DNA of 64,000 nt from Moraxellaceae bacterium (lineage in GTDB: Bacteria > Pseudomonadota > Gammaproteobacteria > Pseudomonadales > Moraxellaceae): the NCBI GenBank assembly GCA_030680295.1, contig JAUXVU010000018.1, forward strand, positions 434,001 through 498,000. The letters run 5' to 3'. Of this stretch, positions 6,974-15,553 are shown piece after piece. Both the position numbers and the translations under genes were made by a program. The first letter of the stretch is position 1; each line of letters opens with the position of its first letter. The notes under the pieces are model-generated. The model saw only the letters and a program-made list of their open reading frames with translations. It did not search any database and was not told the DNA's origin.

Positions 6974-8641
6974 ATGGCGGATGCACGAATCACGAACTTA
7001 CTAAGTCAAGGCTCACAGCTGGCGGCAATGCCTTGGATGCGCCAATTACTGGTCATGGTCGCAATTGCTGCGAGTGTGGCGGTGGGTGTGGCTGCAGTAA
7101 TGTGGTCGCAAGGTCCGGATTATCGTGTTTTATACGCAAGCCTAGAACCTGATCGTGCTGCTGCTGTTATCGAAGGCTTAGACGCCAATCGTATTCGTTA
7201 CCGTCTGGATCAAAACACCGGTGCCATCATGGTGCCCGCCAATCAGTTACACGAAGCACGTCTTAAAATGGCCAGTGCCGGCGTGATTAAGCCCAATGGC
7301 ACAGGCTTAGAGATGATTCAGGAAGAAAAAGGCTTTGGTGTTAGTGAATTCATGGAAACCAAAAAATACCAACATGCCTTGGAAACTGAACTGTCGCGCA
7401 CTATTGAAAGCATGCATCAGGTGCGCCGTGCCCGTGTGCATTTGGCCATGCCTAGGCAGAGTGTTTTTGTGCGCGAGCGTCGCGCGCCAAGTGCATCCAT
7501 CTTACTAGATGTCTCTCCCGGTGCCTCTTTAGATAAAAACAATGTCAAAGCCATTATTAACTTGGTGGCATCCAGTATTCCAGAGCTTAAGGCTGACCAA
7601 GTCACCGTAGTTGATCAACAGGGTAATTTGCTGTCACGCCTTGATGAAAATAACGAATTGGAAATGGGTACTCGCCAATTTGAGTATCGCCAAGCAATCG
7701 AGCGTGCTTATGAAATTCGGATTGCAGATTTACTAAGTGATATTACGGCGTCGGGCAAGGTGCGTGTGCAAGTGGCGGCTGATATTGATTTCTCTGCTGC
7801 GCAGGAAAGTCGTGAAAGCTTTAATCCGGACAAGCAAGTTATTCGTAGTGAGCAAATTCTGCGCGATAACCGTAGCGCGGGTGGCAATGCCAATGCACAA
7901 GGTGTGCCGGGCGCGTTGAGCAATCAGCCTCCAACAGCTGCAGATATGCAGGCCATGGATGAGTTGCCAGAAGAAACGGTAGCAACCTCCAACGAACCCA
8001 CTTCAATTGTGCGTAATTATGAAATTGAGCGGGTGTTGAATTATGTCAACACACCAGCAGGCAGTGTGCGTCGTTTATCAGTAGCGGTAGTGGTAGATAA
8101 TGCTCGTAAAGAAAAAGCAGACGGTACGGTGATCTCCGTACCAACACCTGCCGATGATATTGAACAACTGACGAAATTAGTACGTGACGCCATTGGTTTT
8201 GATGAGCAGCGCGGCGATCGTGTGACAGTAATGGCAGCTGATTTCAGGCCGTTAGAAGGCATGGCCGATGCTGATGGTATTAGTTTTTGGCAAGAAGCAT
8301 GGTTTTCCACATTGCTAAAGCAGGTGTTGGTGGGCCTTGGTTTATTGGCACTTGTGTTAGGTGTGTTAAAGCCGGCAGTGAAGTCCTTGTTAGTACAAGG
8401 TCCTGCTAATGCCATGTTGTCGCCAGAAATGGCTGGGCAAGGTGGCACGATGGCTGGCCATCCGCAGGCAGCAGCCATGATTGGTTCTGATATGCCGCCC
8501 AATGTTCATCGGCTTCCTCCCGTTTTTGCCGGACAAGGGTTAGAGGCGCGTATGGGAGTGGTACATGAAGCCGTAGCATCTGACCCACGTATCGTGGCTC
8601 AGGTGGTCAAAAATTGGGTTAACGACAGTGCAGGCACCTAA
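6974..8641 (+). CDS. fliF: Flagellar MS-ring protein FliF
   Basis: A 555-residue inner-membrane ring protein. One membrane segment is near residues 24-45 (LLVMVAIAASVAVGVAAVMW) and a second near 447-468 (LLKQVLVGLGLLALVLGVLK), with the periplasmic ring-building domains between them. Family motifs include YRVLYASLEP and GFGVSEFMETKKYQHALETE (about 116-135). The cytoplasmic tail ends in EAVASDPRIVAQVVKNWVND, the FliG-binding helix region. Length is typical. GGAGAG precedes ATG 6974, 13 bases after fliE. Confidence 0.97.
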   Translation: MADARITNLLSQGSQLAAMPWMRQLLVMVAIAASVAVGVAAVMWSQGPDYRVLYASLEPDRAAAVIEGLDANRIRYRLDQNTGAIMVPANQLHEARLKMASAGVIKPNGTGLEMIQEEKGFGVSEFMETKKYQHALETELSRTIESMHQVRRARVHLAMPRQSVFVRERRAPSASILLDVSPGASLDKNNVKAIINLVASSIPELKADQVTVVDQQGNLLSRLDENNELEMGTRQFEYRQAIERAYEIRIADLLSDITASGKVRVQVAADIDFSAAQESRESFNPDKQVIRSEQILRDNRSAGGNANAQGVPGALSNQPPTAADMQAMDELPEETVATSNEPTSIVRNYEIERVLNYVNTPAGSVRRLSVAVVVDNARKEKADGTVISVPTPADDIEQLTKLVRDAIGFDEQRGDRVTVMAADFRPLEGMADADGISFWQEAWFSTLLKQVLVGLGLLALVLGVLKPAVKSLLVQGPANAMLSPEMAGQGGTMAGHPQAAAMIGSDMPPNVHRLPPVFAGQGLEARMGVVHEAVASDPRIVAQVVKNWVNDSAGT

Positions 8642-9641
8642 TATGATGGCAATGTCTGGCAGTGAAAAAGCAGCCATGTTGCTGCTGATGATGGGCGAAG
8701 ACAAAGCAGCCGAAGTGTTGCGCCATGTCAGCTCTGATGAAGTTGAGCGTATTGGTATGGCCATGGCGGCCATTAAAGACGTGCACCTTGATCAGGCGGT
8801 ATCAGTCATTGATACCTTTGAAGTTGAGCTGGCCGAACAACTGCCATTGGCCTTAGGCCTACCGAATTATGTGCGTAATGTGTTGGTTAATACCCTAGGT
8901 GATAGCAATGGCAAAACCCTTGCTGATAAAGTCTTGGGTGATGAGCAGACCTTAGAGATTAGTTCACTGCGGTGGTTAGATTTAGACACCGTGGTGCATA
9001 TGTTAAAAGAAGAGCATCCGCAGATTATCGCCATTACCTTGGCCCATATGGATCAGTCACAAGCCGGTTATGTGCTCGATAAGCTAGAGCAAAACCTGCA
9101 AGAAGATGTGGTGATGCGTATTGCCACCATGGACAAAATTCCACAAGCGGCTATCGCAGAATTGCAGGAAATTTTAGACAAAAAACTGGCTATTTCCAGT
9201 TCATTCAAGTCGAAAACCATTGATGGCAGCAAACTCATCGCCGGCATTATCAAAGGTTTGAGCACAGAATCAGAAACCCGTGTGGTTGAGATGTTGGCGA
9301 AAACCGATCCAGTCATGGCCGAGCGCATTAAAGAGCTGATGTTTGTCTTTGATAATTTGCTGGATATTGATGACAAGGGCATGCAACGTTTGCTGCGTGA
9401 TGTGCCGGGTGACACACTGACCGTTGCACTGAAAGGTGCCAACCCAATGATGCGTGAAAAAGTCTTTAAGAATATGTCCAAACGCGCTGGCGAAATGCTC
9501 AACGAGGACATGGAGTCTCGAGGACCTGTGAAACTTAGTGAAGTGGAAGTGGCACAGAAGGAAATGGTGGGTATTGCTCGTGCATTGGCCGAAGCCGGCG
9601 AGCTAAATCTTGGCGGAAAAGGGGAAGACCTTGTCGAGTAA
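8628..9641 (+). CDS. fliG: Flagellar motor switch protein FliG
   Basis: A 337-residue switch protein that binds FliF at its N-terminus and transmits torque from the stator through its C-terminal charged helix. The middle domain has EEHPQIIAITLAHMDQSQAG, and the C-terminal domain has MFVFDNLLDIDDKGMQRLLRD with the torque helix region. The frame opens at GTG 8628, overlapping fliF by 14 bases. ATG 8643, right after the fliF stop, is an equally plausible start, with AGG at 8632-8634. Either way the FliF-binding domain is complete. Confidence 0.96.
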   Translation: MQAPNMMAMSGSEKAAMLLLMMGEDKAAEVLRHVSSDEVERIGMAMAAIKDVHLDQAVSVIDTFEVELAEQLPLALGLPNYVRNVLVNTLGDSNGKTLADKVLGDEQTLEISSLRWLDLDTVVHMLKEEHPQIIAITLAHMDQSQAGYVLDKLEQNLQEDVVMRIATMDKIPQAAIAELQEILDKKLAISSSFKSKTIDGSKLIAGIIKGLSTESETRVVEMLAKTDPVMAERIKELMFVFDNLLDIDDKGMQRLLRDVPGDTLTVALKGANPMMREKVFKNMSKRAGEMLNEDMESRGPVKLSEVEVAQKEMVGIARALAEAGELNLGGKGEDLVE

Positions 9642-10260
9642 TGCACTCTGGGAGCGTTGGCAGGCACCACGTGTGGCTGAGGCCGCGTCCAGTGCTCAAC
9701 GACCTCGTCCAAGCAATGACGTAAAAGCCAGCCCATCACATAACACGAGTGTGATGTCGCCGACGGAGCTGGCACAGATTCGCCAACAAGCGCGAGAAGA
9801 GGCCTGGCAACAAGGCCTAGAAGAAGGCCGTAAAGCAGGGCAGGCAGAATTAGAAAAGGCCGCTAACCGTTGGCATCTCATCATGGATGAGTTAACTCAG
9901 CCATTGGCACAAAGCAGTCAGCAAGTTAGTGATGAACTAACGCTGTTAGCACTCGCCATCGCCAAACAAGTCATCAAAACAGAAATTAACACCCAGCCCA
10001 AAAAAATTATTGAGTTAGTCAGTCAAGCCTTAAAGGCATTGCCGTCGGCAACCAAGTCGATACAGGTGGTGTTGCATCCAGATGATGCACGTGTGGTTAA
10101 GCAAGCCTTGCAAACAAATACCGAGTCTTCGTGGAATATTGAAGAGGACCGCCAAATAACGGTGGGCGGCTGTGTGGTGAAATCCGACAGTGCACGTATT
10201 GATGAACGTGTTGAAGCGCGTATTGAACGGGTGGTTGCCAGCTTGTTTGGAGTGGAATGA
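9631..10260 (+). CDS. fliH: Flagellar export ATPase regulator FliH
   Basis: A 209-residue protein that binds the FliI ATPase and the C ring. The N-terminal part begins SSNALWERWQAP, like other FliH proteins. A helical stretch with glycine/alanine spacing (EEAWQQGLEEGRKAGQAE, about 51-68) is the FliH repeat helix. The C-terminal domain contains KSIQVVLHPDDARVV. The frame is open from 9610, but TTG 9631 has a strong AGGGGAAG ribosome-binding site about five bases upstream and is the better start. It overlaps fliG by 11 bases. Confidence 0.9.
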   Translation: MSSNALWERWQAPRVAEAASSAQRPRPSNDVKASPSHNTSVMSPTELAQIRQQAREEAWQQGLEEGRKAGQAELEKAANRWHLIMDELTQPLAQSSQQVSDELTLLALAIAKQVIKTEINTQPKKIIELVSQALKALPSATKSIQVVLHPDDARVVKQALQTNTESSWNIEEDRQITVGGCVVKSDSARIDERVEARIERVVASLFGVE

Positions 10261-11606
10261 TGACAGCACCACGCGGTGAGGCCGCTTGGCTTAATCACTT
10301 AAAAAACTTACAGCGGTTGTTAGATCAGCCGGCTAAAGCCGTGGTGGAAGGCCAGCTTAAGCGGGTAGTTGGAATTACCTTAGAGGCTGTCGGTTGCTCA
10401 GCCGCTATTGGTGCGCACTGTTTGGTTGAAACCGTGGACCAAGATTGGTTGGAAACTGAGGTGGTGGGCTTTTCCGGTGATCGTATTTTGCTGATGCCCA
10501 CCGGTGATATGCGCGGTGTTATGCCCAATGCACGTGTGATCCCGATTGCACATGTTGATGGTGTGCCAGTGGGTGATGCCTTGCTGGGTCGTGTCATTGA
10601 TGCCTCAGGCCGTCCCTTAGATGGCAAAGGCGCTATTGTGGCAGTAGAAAAGCGTCCCTTAATAGCACCACCCATTAATCCATTAGCACGTCAGCCGATT
10701 CGTGAGCCGCTGGATGTTGGCGTGAGGGCTATTAATGCCTTGCTGTCAGTAGGGCGTGGACAGCGACTGGGGCTTTTTGCCGGCAGTGGTGTGGGTAAAA
10801 GCGTGCTGCTGGGCATGATGACGCGATTTACCGAGGCCGACATTATTGTGGTGGCTTTAATCGGCGAGCGCGGCCGTGAAGTGAAAGAATTTGTTGACCA
10901 TATTTTAGGCCCGGATGGCATGGTACGGGCCGTGGTGGTGGCAACCCCTGCCGACCATCCGCCACTAATGCGACTACGCGCAGCCTGGTTAGCAACTGCT
11001 ATTGCAGAGTATTTCCGCGACGAAGGTAAGCAAGTGCTGTTGTTAATGGACTCTCTGACGCGATTTGCTCAGGCACAACGTGAAATTTCCTTGGCAGTGG
11101 GTGAGCCACCCGCCACCAAAGGGTATCCACCCACTGTGTTTGCCAAGCTGCCGCAGTTAGTTGAGCGTGCCGGCAATGGCGCCGCGGGCTCAGGCTCTAT
11201 CACCGCGTTTTATACCGTGCTGGCCGAAGGTGATGATCAAAATGATCCGATTGTGGACTCAGCACGCGCTATTTTAGATGGTCATATTGTGTTGTCACGT
11301 CGCCTAGCAGAAGCCGGACATTTCCCCGCTATTGATGTTGAGTTCTCGGTCAGTCGTGCCATGAATGACATTGTGCAGCCTGCGCACTTGGCGTTAATTC
11401 GTCAGTTTAGGCAGTTGTTGGCGCTGTATCAGCAGAACAAAGACTTGATCAGTATTGGCGCTTATCAGCGCGGCTCAGATCCACGTATTGATGCGGCCAT
11501 ACGACTTAAGCCATTAATGGATCGATTCTTGCAACAAGATATTCACGATGCGGTGAGTTATGACCGTGCCATTGATGAGCTCATGTTGTTAATGAACGAG
11601 GAATAA
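10257..11606 (+). CDS. fliI: Flagellum-specific ATP synthase FliI
   Basis: A 449-residue ATPase of the type III export apparatus, related to F1 beta subunits. Walker A GLFAGSGVGKSVLL is near residues 172-185 and Walker B VLLLMDSLTRFA near 261-272. The stretch ERAGNGAAGSGSITAFYTVLAEGDD is typical of flagellar and virulence export ATPases. It hydrolyses ATP at the export gate to help unfold substrates. ATG overlaps the fliH stop as ATGA. Confidence 0.97.
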   Translation: MMTAPRGEAAWLNHLKNLQRLLDQPAKAVVEGQLKRVVGITLEAVGCSAAIGAHCLVETVDQDWLETEVVGFSGDRILLMPTGDMRGVMPNARVIPIAHVDGVPVGDALLGRVIDASGRPLDGKGAIVAVEKRPLIAPPINPLARQPIREPLDVGVRAINALLSVGRGQRLGLFAGSGVGKSVLLGMMTRFTEADIIVVALIGERGREVKEFVDHILGPDGMVRAVVVATPADHPPLMRLRAAWLATAIAEYFRDEGKQVLLLMDSLTRFAQAQREISLAVGEPPATKGYPPTVFAKLPQLVERAGNGAAGSGSITAFYTVLAEGDDQNDPIVDSARAILDGHIVLSRRLAEAGHFPAIDVEFSVSRAMNDIVQPAHLALIRQFRQLLALYQQNKDLISIGAYQRGSDPRIDAAIRLKPLMDRFLQQDIHDAVSYDRAIDELMLLMNEE

Positions 11607-11611
11607 GGCTG

Positions 11612-12064
11612 ATGATTCGTTCCAAACGATTACAACCCGTACAGCGCCTTGCTAACCAAGCGGCAGAGCGACAAGCGATGGTGCTGCAAAAAGCGCAGCA
11701 AGTTGCTGCCATAGCGCAGGATAAGCTGGATCAATTAAGTGAGTATCGTTTGGATTATTTAGCCCGCCTGCGCCAACGTGAACAGGGGGCAATTGATTTG
11801 CGTCATTTGCAGGAAGGCCGAGTTTTTTTGACCAAACTCACGGAAGCAATTGCTATTCAAGCGCAGGAAGTCAGCCGTGCCAATCAACAGGTGTCAAACC
11901 AACGTCAGCAATTGATAAGCCTGCAACAAAAATGTCAATCCTTTGACGGCTTAGTCGATCGTTATCAAGTAATGGAACGACATGAGGCGGATCGTCAAGA
12001 TCAACTGCGTGCTGATGACTTGGCATCTCAACAATTTGTTTGGCGCCAACGCCAACCGGTATGA
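11612..12064 (+). CDS. fliJ: Flagellar export protein FliJ
   Basis: A 150-residue, highly charged, glutamine-rich coiled-coil protein. FliJ is the central stalk of the FliH-FliI ATPase and escorts empty chaperones. Typical features are RLANQAAERQAMVLQKAQQV near the start and repeated heptads to the end (ATGACT-free acidic/basic helix). It follows fliI by five bases. Sequence conservation in this family is weak, so position carries much of the evidence. Confidence 0.88.
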   Translation: MIRSKRLQPVQRLANQAAERQAMVLQKAQQVAAIAQDKLDQLSEYRLDYLARLRQREQGAIDLRHLQEGRVFLTKLTEAIAIQAQEVSRANQQVSNQRQQLISLQQKCQSFDGLVDRYQVMERHEADRQDQLRADDLASQQFVWRQRQPV

Positions 12065-12075
12065 GGGCATGATGT

Positions 12076-13308
12076 ATGTCTAATGTATTTGCCACACTAA
12101 CCCCTATGCCAGCCAGCCCTGTGCGCAGTGCGGTATTGCTGCCGGAGACTTCAGCTCAGCCGGAAGAGGCAGATTTAGCTGCCTTATTTGCAGGTGTTTT
12201 AGCGACTATGATGCCGGTTGAAGCCTTGCCTGATGAGCTGCCGGATGAGCTGTCACAACAAATGCCAACGTTGACATCAGAACCTGCTGAGCCAACGGAT
12301 GACGCCGCACTTTTTGCCCAAATGCCAGAGCTTGCAACGCCACTAGTAAGTCCCATGTTGCTGACCAACAGTGCTGCACTAGCAGATGACGCTGTTGCTG
12401 TTGTCTTAAATCAGTTGCCTAAAAGCCCGCCAGTGCAGGTCACTGATTCGGCACCCGTGGCAGCGCTTAAGCAGCCAGCGACACTGGCTCCACCAACGGC
12501 GCTGGCAGACCATGAGGCAGCCACACTTATCGATGAAGTTGTATTGGCTCAATTACCTAAAAAGCCACTAATAGTGGCTATGAACGCCAGCCCAGTAACT
12601 AATCCAGTGGCCAGCGCAAAGACCCTACAACCGGCCGAGGTCATTACAACGACCCAAGCCATGCTACCCACACAAGCGGTCGCCAATGCCAGTGACGATA
12701 GCTTTGAGCCAAGCCGTGCAGTGCCTGCTAGTGCTGAGCAGAAACCAAGTGAGGCGGTATTTGCAGCGCTGACTAATAAACCGGTGTTGGCAACGTCAGT
12801 GCCTACCACCAGCACAACAGCAGCAGTGGTTTCGGTGCCCGTTTCCATTCACAACGAACGTGCATTTTCCGAAGCCTTTGGTTTGCAACTTGTTAAGTTA
12901 GCGTCTCAAGGTATTAGCCAAGCGACGGTCAGAATTAATCCGCAAGAGCTAGGCCCAATTGATGTACGCATTGTGATGAGTGGACAGCATGCGGCGCAGG
13001 TAGATTTCCAAGCACGGCAGTCTCAAACGGCTGACTTGTTAGAAGCCATGATGCCAAGATTAGTGTCTGCTATGGAGGCACAAGGTATTCGCTTAGACGA
13101 TGCACGTGTAGCCACTATGAGTGCTGCTGATGCGCAGTCGTTTGCCCAGCAGTTTGGTCGACAGGGTCAAGAGGCGCAGGCCGATACTTCGGCCCGCGGT
13201 CAAGGCCGAACAGCACAGCCCGCCGTATCGCAAGGTGAAGAAGAAGTCGGGAAAAGCCCACAACCTATGCCGAATTCTGAACCGGGACGCATAGACTACT
13301 ACGCCTAA
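12076..13308 (+). CDS. fliK: Flagellar hook-length control protein FliK
   Basis: A 410-residue secreted molecular ruler. The N-terminal 250 residues are Ala/Pro/Thr-rich and disordered. They contain an imperfect duplication: ALADDAVAVVLNQLPKSPP near 101-119 and ALADHEAATLIDEVVLAQLPK near 142-162. The C-terminal Flg_hook domain (about 265-350) has ATVRINPQELGPIDVRIVM, the substrate-specificity-switch part. It is the last flagellar gene here; fliL, fliM and fliN do not follow. It starts 11 bases after fliJ. Confidence 0.93.
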   Translation: MSNVFATLTPMPASPVRSAVLLPETSAQPEEADLAALFAGVLATMMPVEALPDELPDELSQQMPTLTSEPAEPTDDAALFAQMPELATPLVSPMLLTNSAALADDAVAVVLNQLPKSPPVQVTDSAPVAALKQPATLAPPTALADHEAATLIDEVVLAQLPKKPLIVAMNASPVTNPVASAKTLQPAEVITTTQAMLPTQAVANASDDSFEPSRAVPASAEQKPSEAVFAALTNKPVLATSVPTTSTTAAVVSVPVSIHNERAFSEAFGLQLVKLASQGISQATVRINPQELGPIDVRIVMSGQHAAQVDFQARQSQTADLLEAMMPRLVSAMEAQGIRLDDARVATMSAADAQSFAQQFGRQGQEAQADTSARGQGRTAQPAVSQGEEEVGKSPQPMPNSEPGRIDYYA

Positions 13309-13319
13309 TATCCGGTATG

Positions 13320-13346
13320 TTCGGTGGGTTTTGATGACCTACCGGA
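13320..13346 (+). terminator. Hairpin after fliK
   Basis: TTCGGTGGGT (13320-13329) can pair with ACCTACCGGA (13337-13346) over ten positions, including two G-T wobbles, with a seven-base loop. It starts 12 bases after the fliK stop and ends seven bases before the next ATG, so it overlaps the ribosome-binding region of the oxidoreductase gene. No T-run is present. It may weaken read-through or translation at the operon boundary. Confidence 0.4.
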
Positions 13347-13353
13347 CCGCATT

Positions 13354-14343
13354 ATGTCTTTTCCTGCATTAGTACTCAGCAAACAAGATCAAACTGTCAG
13401 TGCTGAGCTCACACAATTGACGACCAAGGACTTACCGGAAGGTGATGTGCTGGTTGCCGTGTCGCATTCAACCCTTAACTTTAAAGATGGATTGGCCATT
13501 ACCAATCGCTCACCTGTGGTGCGTACTTGGCCCATGGTGGCGGGTATTGATGGCGCTGGTGTGGTGCTGGAGAGCAGCAATTCACGGTGGCAGGTGGGCG
13601 ACCGAGTATTAGTCAACGGCTGGGGCCTAGGTGAAACTCGTTGGGGTTGTTTGGCCGGTCAGTTGCGCGTGCCCAGTGAGTATTTAGTTGCCATTCCCGA
13701 AACCATGACTGCGCATGACAGCATGGCCATTGGCACCGCAGGTTATACCGCCATGTTGTCGGTATTGGCGCTAGAGCAGCAGGGCATCACACCAGCATCA
13801 GGGCCAGTATTGGTCACCGGTGCAACCGGTGGTGTGGGTTCGGTAGCTGTCGCCATTTTGGCTAAGCTGGGTTATCAGGTTACAGCAGTGACGGGCAAAA
13901 CTAGCGAGCATAATTACTTAACCCAGTTAGGTGCTGCCGCTATTTTGCCGCGAGAGGTATTTGCTGCTGCCGGCAAACCCCTGCAAAAAGAACAGTGGGC
14001 CGCCGTGGTGGACTGCGTTGGTTCACATACGCTGGTGAATGCCTGTGCGCAGACACGTTATGGCGGTGTGGTGACCAGCTGTGGTTTAGCCCAAGGCATG
14101 GATTTCCCAACAACTGTGATGCCGTTTATTCTGCGTGCCGTGCGCTTAATTGGTGTGGATAGTGTTATGGTACCAATCGCCCTGCGACAAGTCGCTTGGC
14201 AACGCTTAGCCAGTGATTTAAGTGCAGATGCCTTGAGCCTGATTACGGCAGCAACCATCAATTTAGGCCAAGTGCCTCAATACGCTGAACAACTAATGGC
14301 CGGGCAGATTCGTGGTCGAGTTGTTGTTGAGATCAAGTCATGA
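13354..14343 (+). CDS. acuI: Zinc-free MDR oxidoreductase, AcuI/YhdH type
   Basis: A 329-residue medium-chain dehydrogenase/reductase of the acrylyl-CoA reductase (AcuI, YhdH) group, NADPH-dependent and cytoplasmic. N-terminal features are NFKDGLAITNRSPVVRTWPM and GIDGAGVV. The Rossmann motif is VTGATGGVGSVAVAILAKLG (about 154-173). The frame extends back to GTG 13324, but ATG 13354 (MSFPALVLSK) matches the family start. It overlaps the lipocalin gene as ATGA. The exact substrate cannot be read from sequence. Confidence 0.88.
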   Translation: MSFPALVLSKQDQTVSAELTQLTTKDLPEGDVLVAVSHSTLNFKDGLAITNRSPVVRTWPMVAGIDGAGVVLESSNSRWQVGDRVLVNGWGLGETRWGCLAGQLRVPSEYLVAIPETMTAHDSMAIGTAGYTAMLSVLALEQQGITPASGPVLVTGATGGVGSVAVAILAKLGYQVTAVTGKTSEHNYLTQLGAAAILPREVFAAAGKPLQKEQWAAVVDCVGSHTLVNACAQTRYGGVVTSCGLAQGMDFPTTVMPFILRAVRLIGVDSVMVPIALRQVAWQRLASDLSADALSLITAATINLGQVPQYAEQLMAGQIRGRVVVEIKS

Positions 14344-14855
14344 GAGCGTGGCTTTTAGCTGGTTGTTTGTTGCTGAGCGCCTGTGTCAGCCCACCCAAAG
14401 GCGTGGAGCCTGTTAGCCCCTTTGATCAAGCCAAATATTTAGGCACTTGGTATGAGATTGCCCGCCTAGATCATTCATTTGAGCGTGGATTAAGCCATGT
14501 CACGGCGCAGTACAGCCTAAATGACGATGGCAGCATTAACGTCATCAATCGTGGTTTTAATCAGCAGAAAAATGAATGGAAACAGGCACAAGGGCGTGCG
14601 TTGGCGGTGCAGGGCGCTGATGTTGGCCATCTAAAAGTGTCATTTTTTGGCCCGTTTTACGGGGCCTATGTGGTGGCGGGTATTGACCCCGACTATCAAC
14701 ATGTTTGGGTAACAGGCCCCAACCATAAGTACTTATGGATTATGTCGCGTCAGCCGCAAATGCCCGCTGAAGTTTATGACCGCTACGTTAAGCAAGCGGC
14801 AGCGGCAGGCTTTGCGGTCGATCAATTAATTGTTGTTAATCAGGAACCTATATGA
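14340..14855 (+). CDS. blc: Outer-membrane lipocalin (Blc family lipoprotein)
   Basis: A 171-residue bacterial lipocalin. A lipoprotein signal peptide ends at the lipobox LLSAC (Cys15). The hallmark lipocalin motif GTWYEIARLDHSFERGL is near residues 36-52. C-terminal features are FFGPFYGAYVVAGID and YLWIMSRQP, as in Blc. The family binds lysophospholipids or fatty acids in the periplasm or outer membrane. It overlaps the genes on both sides by four bases, so it belongs to a three-gene unit with the two reductases. Confidence 0.93.
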   Translation: MRAWLLAGCLLLSACVSPPKGVEPVSPFDQAKYLGTWYEIARLDHSFERGLSHVTAQYSLNDDGSINVINRGFNQQKNEWKQAQGRALAVQGADVGHLKVSFFGPFYGAYVVAGIDPDYQHVWVTGPNHKYLWIMSRQPQMPAEVYDRYVKQAAAAGFAVDQLIVVNQEPI

Positions 14856-15553
14856 ACGTTTTGATTGTACATGCTCACCCTGAGCCCAAGTCATTTACCT
14901 CGGCCATGAAAGATTTGGCGGTTGAAGTACTGACCCAGCAAGGCCATGACGTTGTGGTATCAGACTTGTATGCCATGAATTGGAACCCGGTGGCCAGTGC
15001 GGCCGATTTTGGTCAGCGTGGTAATGCCGACTACATGAACTATGCCTTGGAGCAACGCGCCAACCTTGATTCGGGTGCTTTAGCGTCGGATATCCAGGGC
15101 GAGCTGGATAAGTTGATGGCTGCCGATTTGCTGATTTTAAGCTTTCCACTGTATTGGTTTTCGGTGCCAGCCATTATGAAAGGCTGGATTGATCGCGTGT
15201 TTGTCTCTGGCCGTGTCTACGGCGGGCGTCGGGTTTATAACAAAGGTGGTTTGGTGGGCAAGCGTGCCGTATTGGCACTGACCTGTGGTGGTCGTGACTA
15301 TATGCTCTCTGAAGGCGGCATTCATGGCGACTTAACCGGCATTTTAAAGCCGGTCACACAGGGCAGCTTAGGTTATGCCGGTATGACGGTATTGCCACCA
15401 TTTGTGGGTTATCACGTGCCGTATTTAAGCGATGAGCAGCGCCAAGCGATTTTGCAGAACTATCGTGACTATTTAATCGGTTTGGATACCTTAACTCCGT
15501 TAACCATGCCGGACTTAAGCCAGTTTGATGCGCAAATGAAACCACTGGCCTAA
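14852..15553 (+). CDS. NAD(P)H dehydrogenase (quinone), flavodoxin-like fold
   Basis: A 233-residue FMN/FAD-dependent reductase of the NQO1/KefF/MdaB superfamily. It starts MNVLIVHAHPEPKSFTSAM, the flavin-phosphate-binding edge, and contains LILSFPLYWFSVPAIMKGWIDRVF (split about 91-114) and the loop ALTCGGRDY. The likely role is two-electron reduction of quinones or other electrophiles. It is co-oriented with acuI and blc. Its stop overlaps the stop of the convergent AraC gene by a few bases. Confidence 0.88.
   Translation: MNVLIVHAHPEPKSFTSAMKDLAVEVLTQQGHDVVVSDLYAMNWNPVASAADFGQRGNADYMNYALEQRANLDSGALASDIQGELDKLMAADLLILSFPLYWFSVPAIMKGWIDRVFVSGRVYGGRRVYNKGGLVGKRAVLALTCGGRDYMLSEGGIHGDLTGILKPVTQGSLGYAGMTVLPPFVGYHVPYLSDEQRQAILQNYRDYLIGLDTLTPLTMPDLSQFDAQMKPLA

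Noticed and set aside
9068-9775. 235-codon minus-strand open frame over fliG/fliH
   Set aside because: It is antisense to two well-supported genes, is Ser-rich with no family features, and has no ribosome-binding site.
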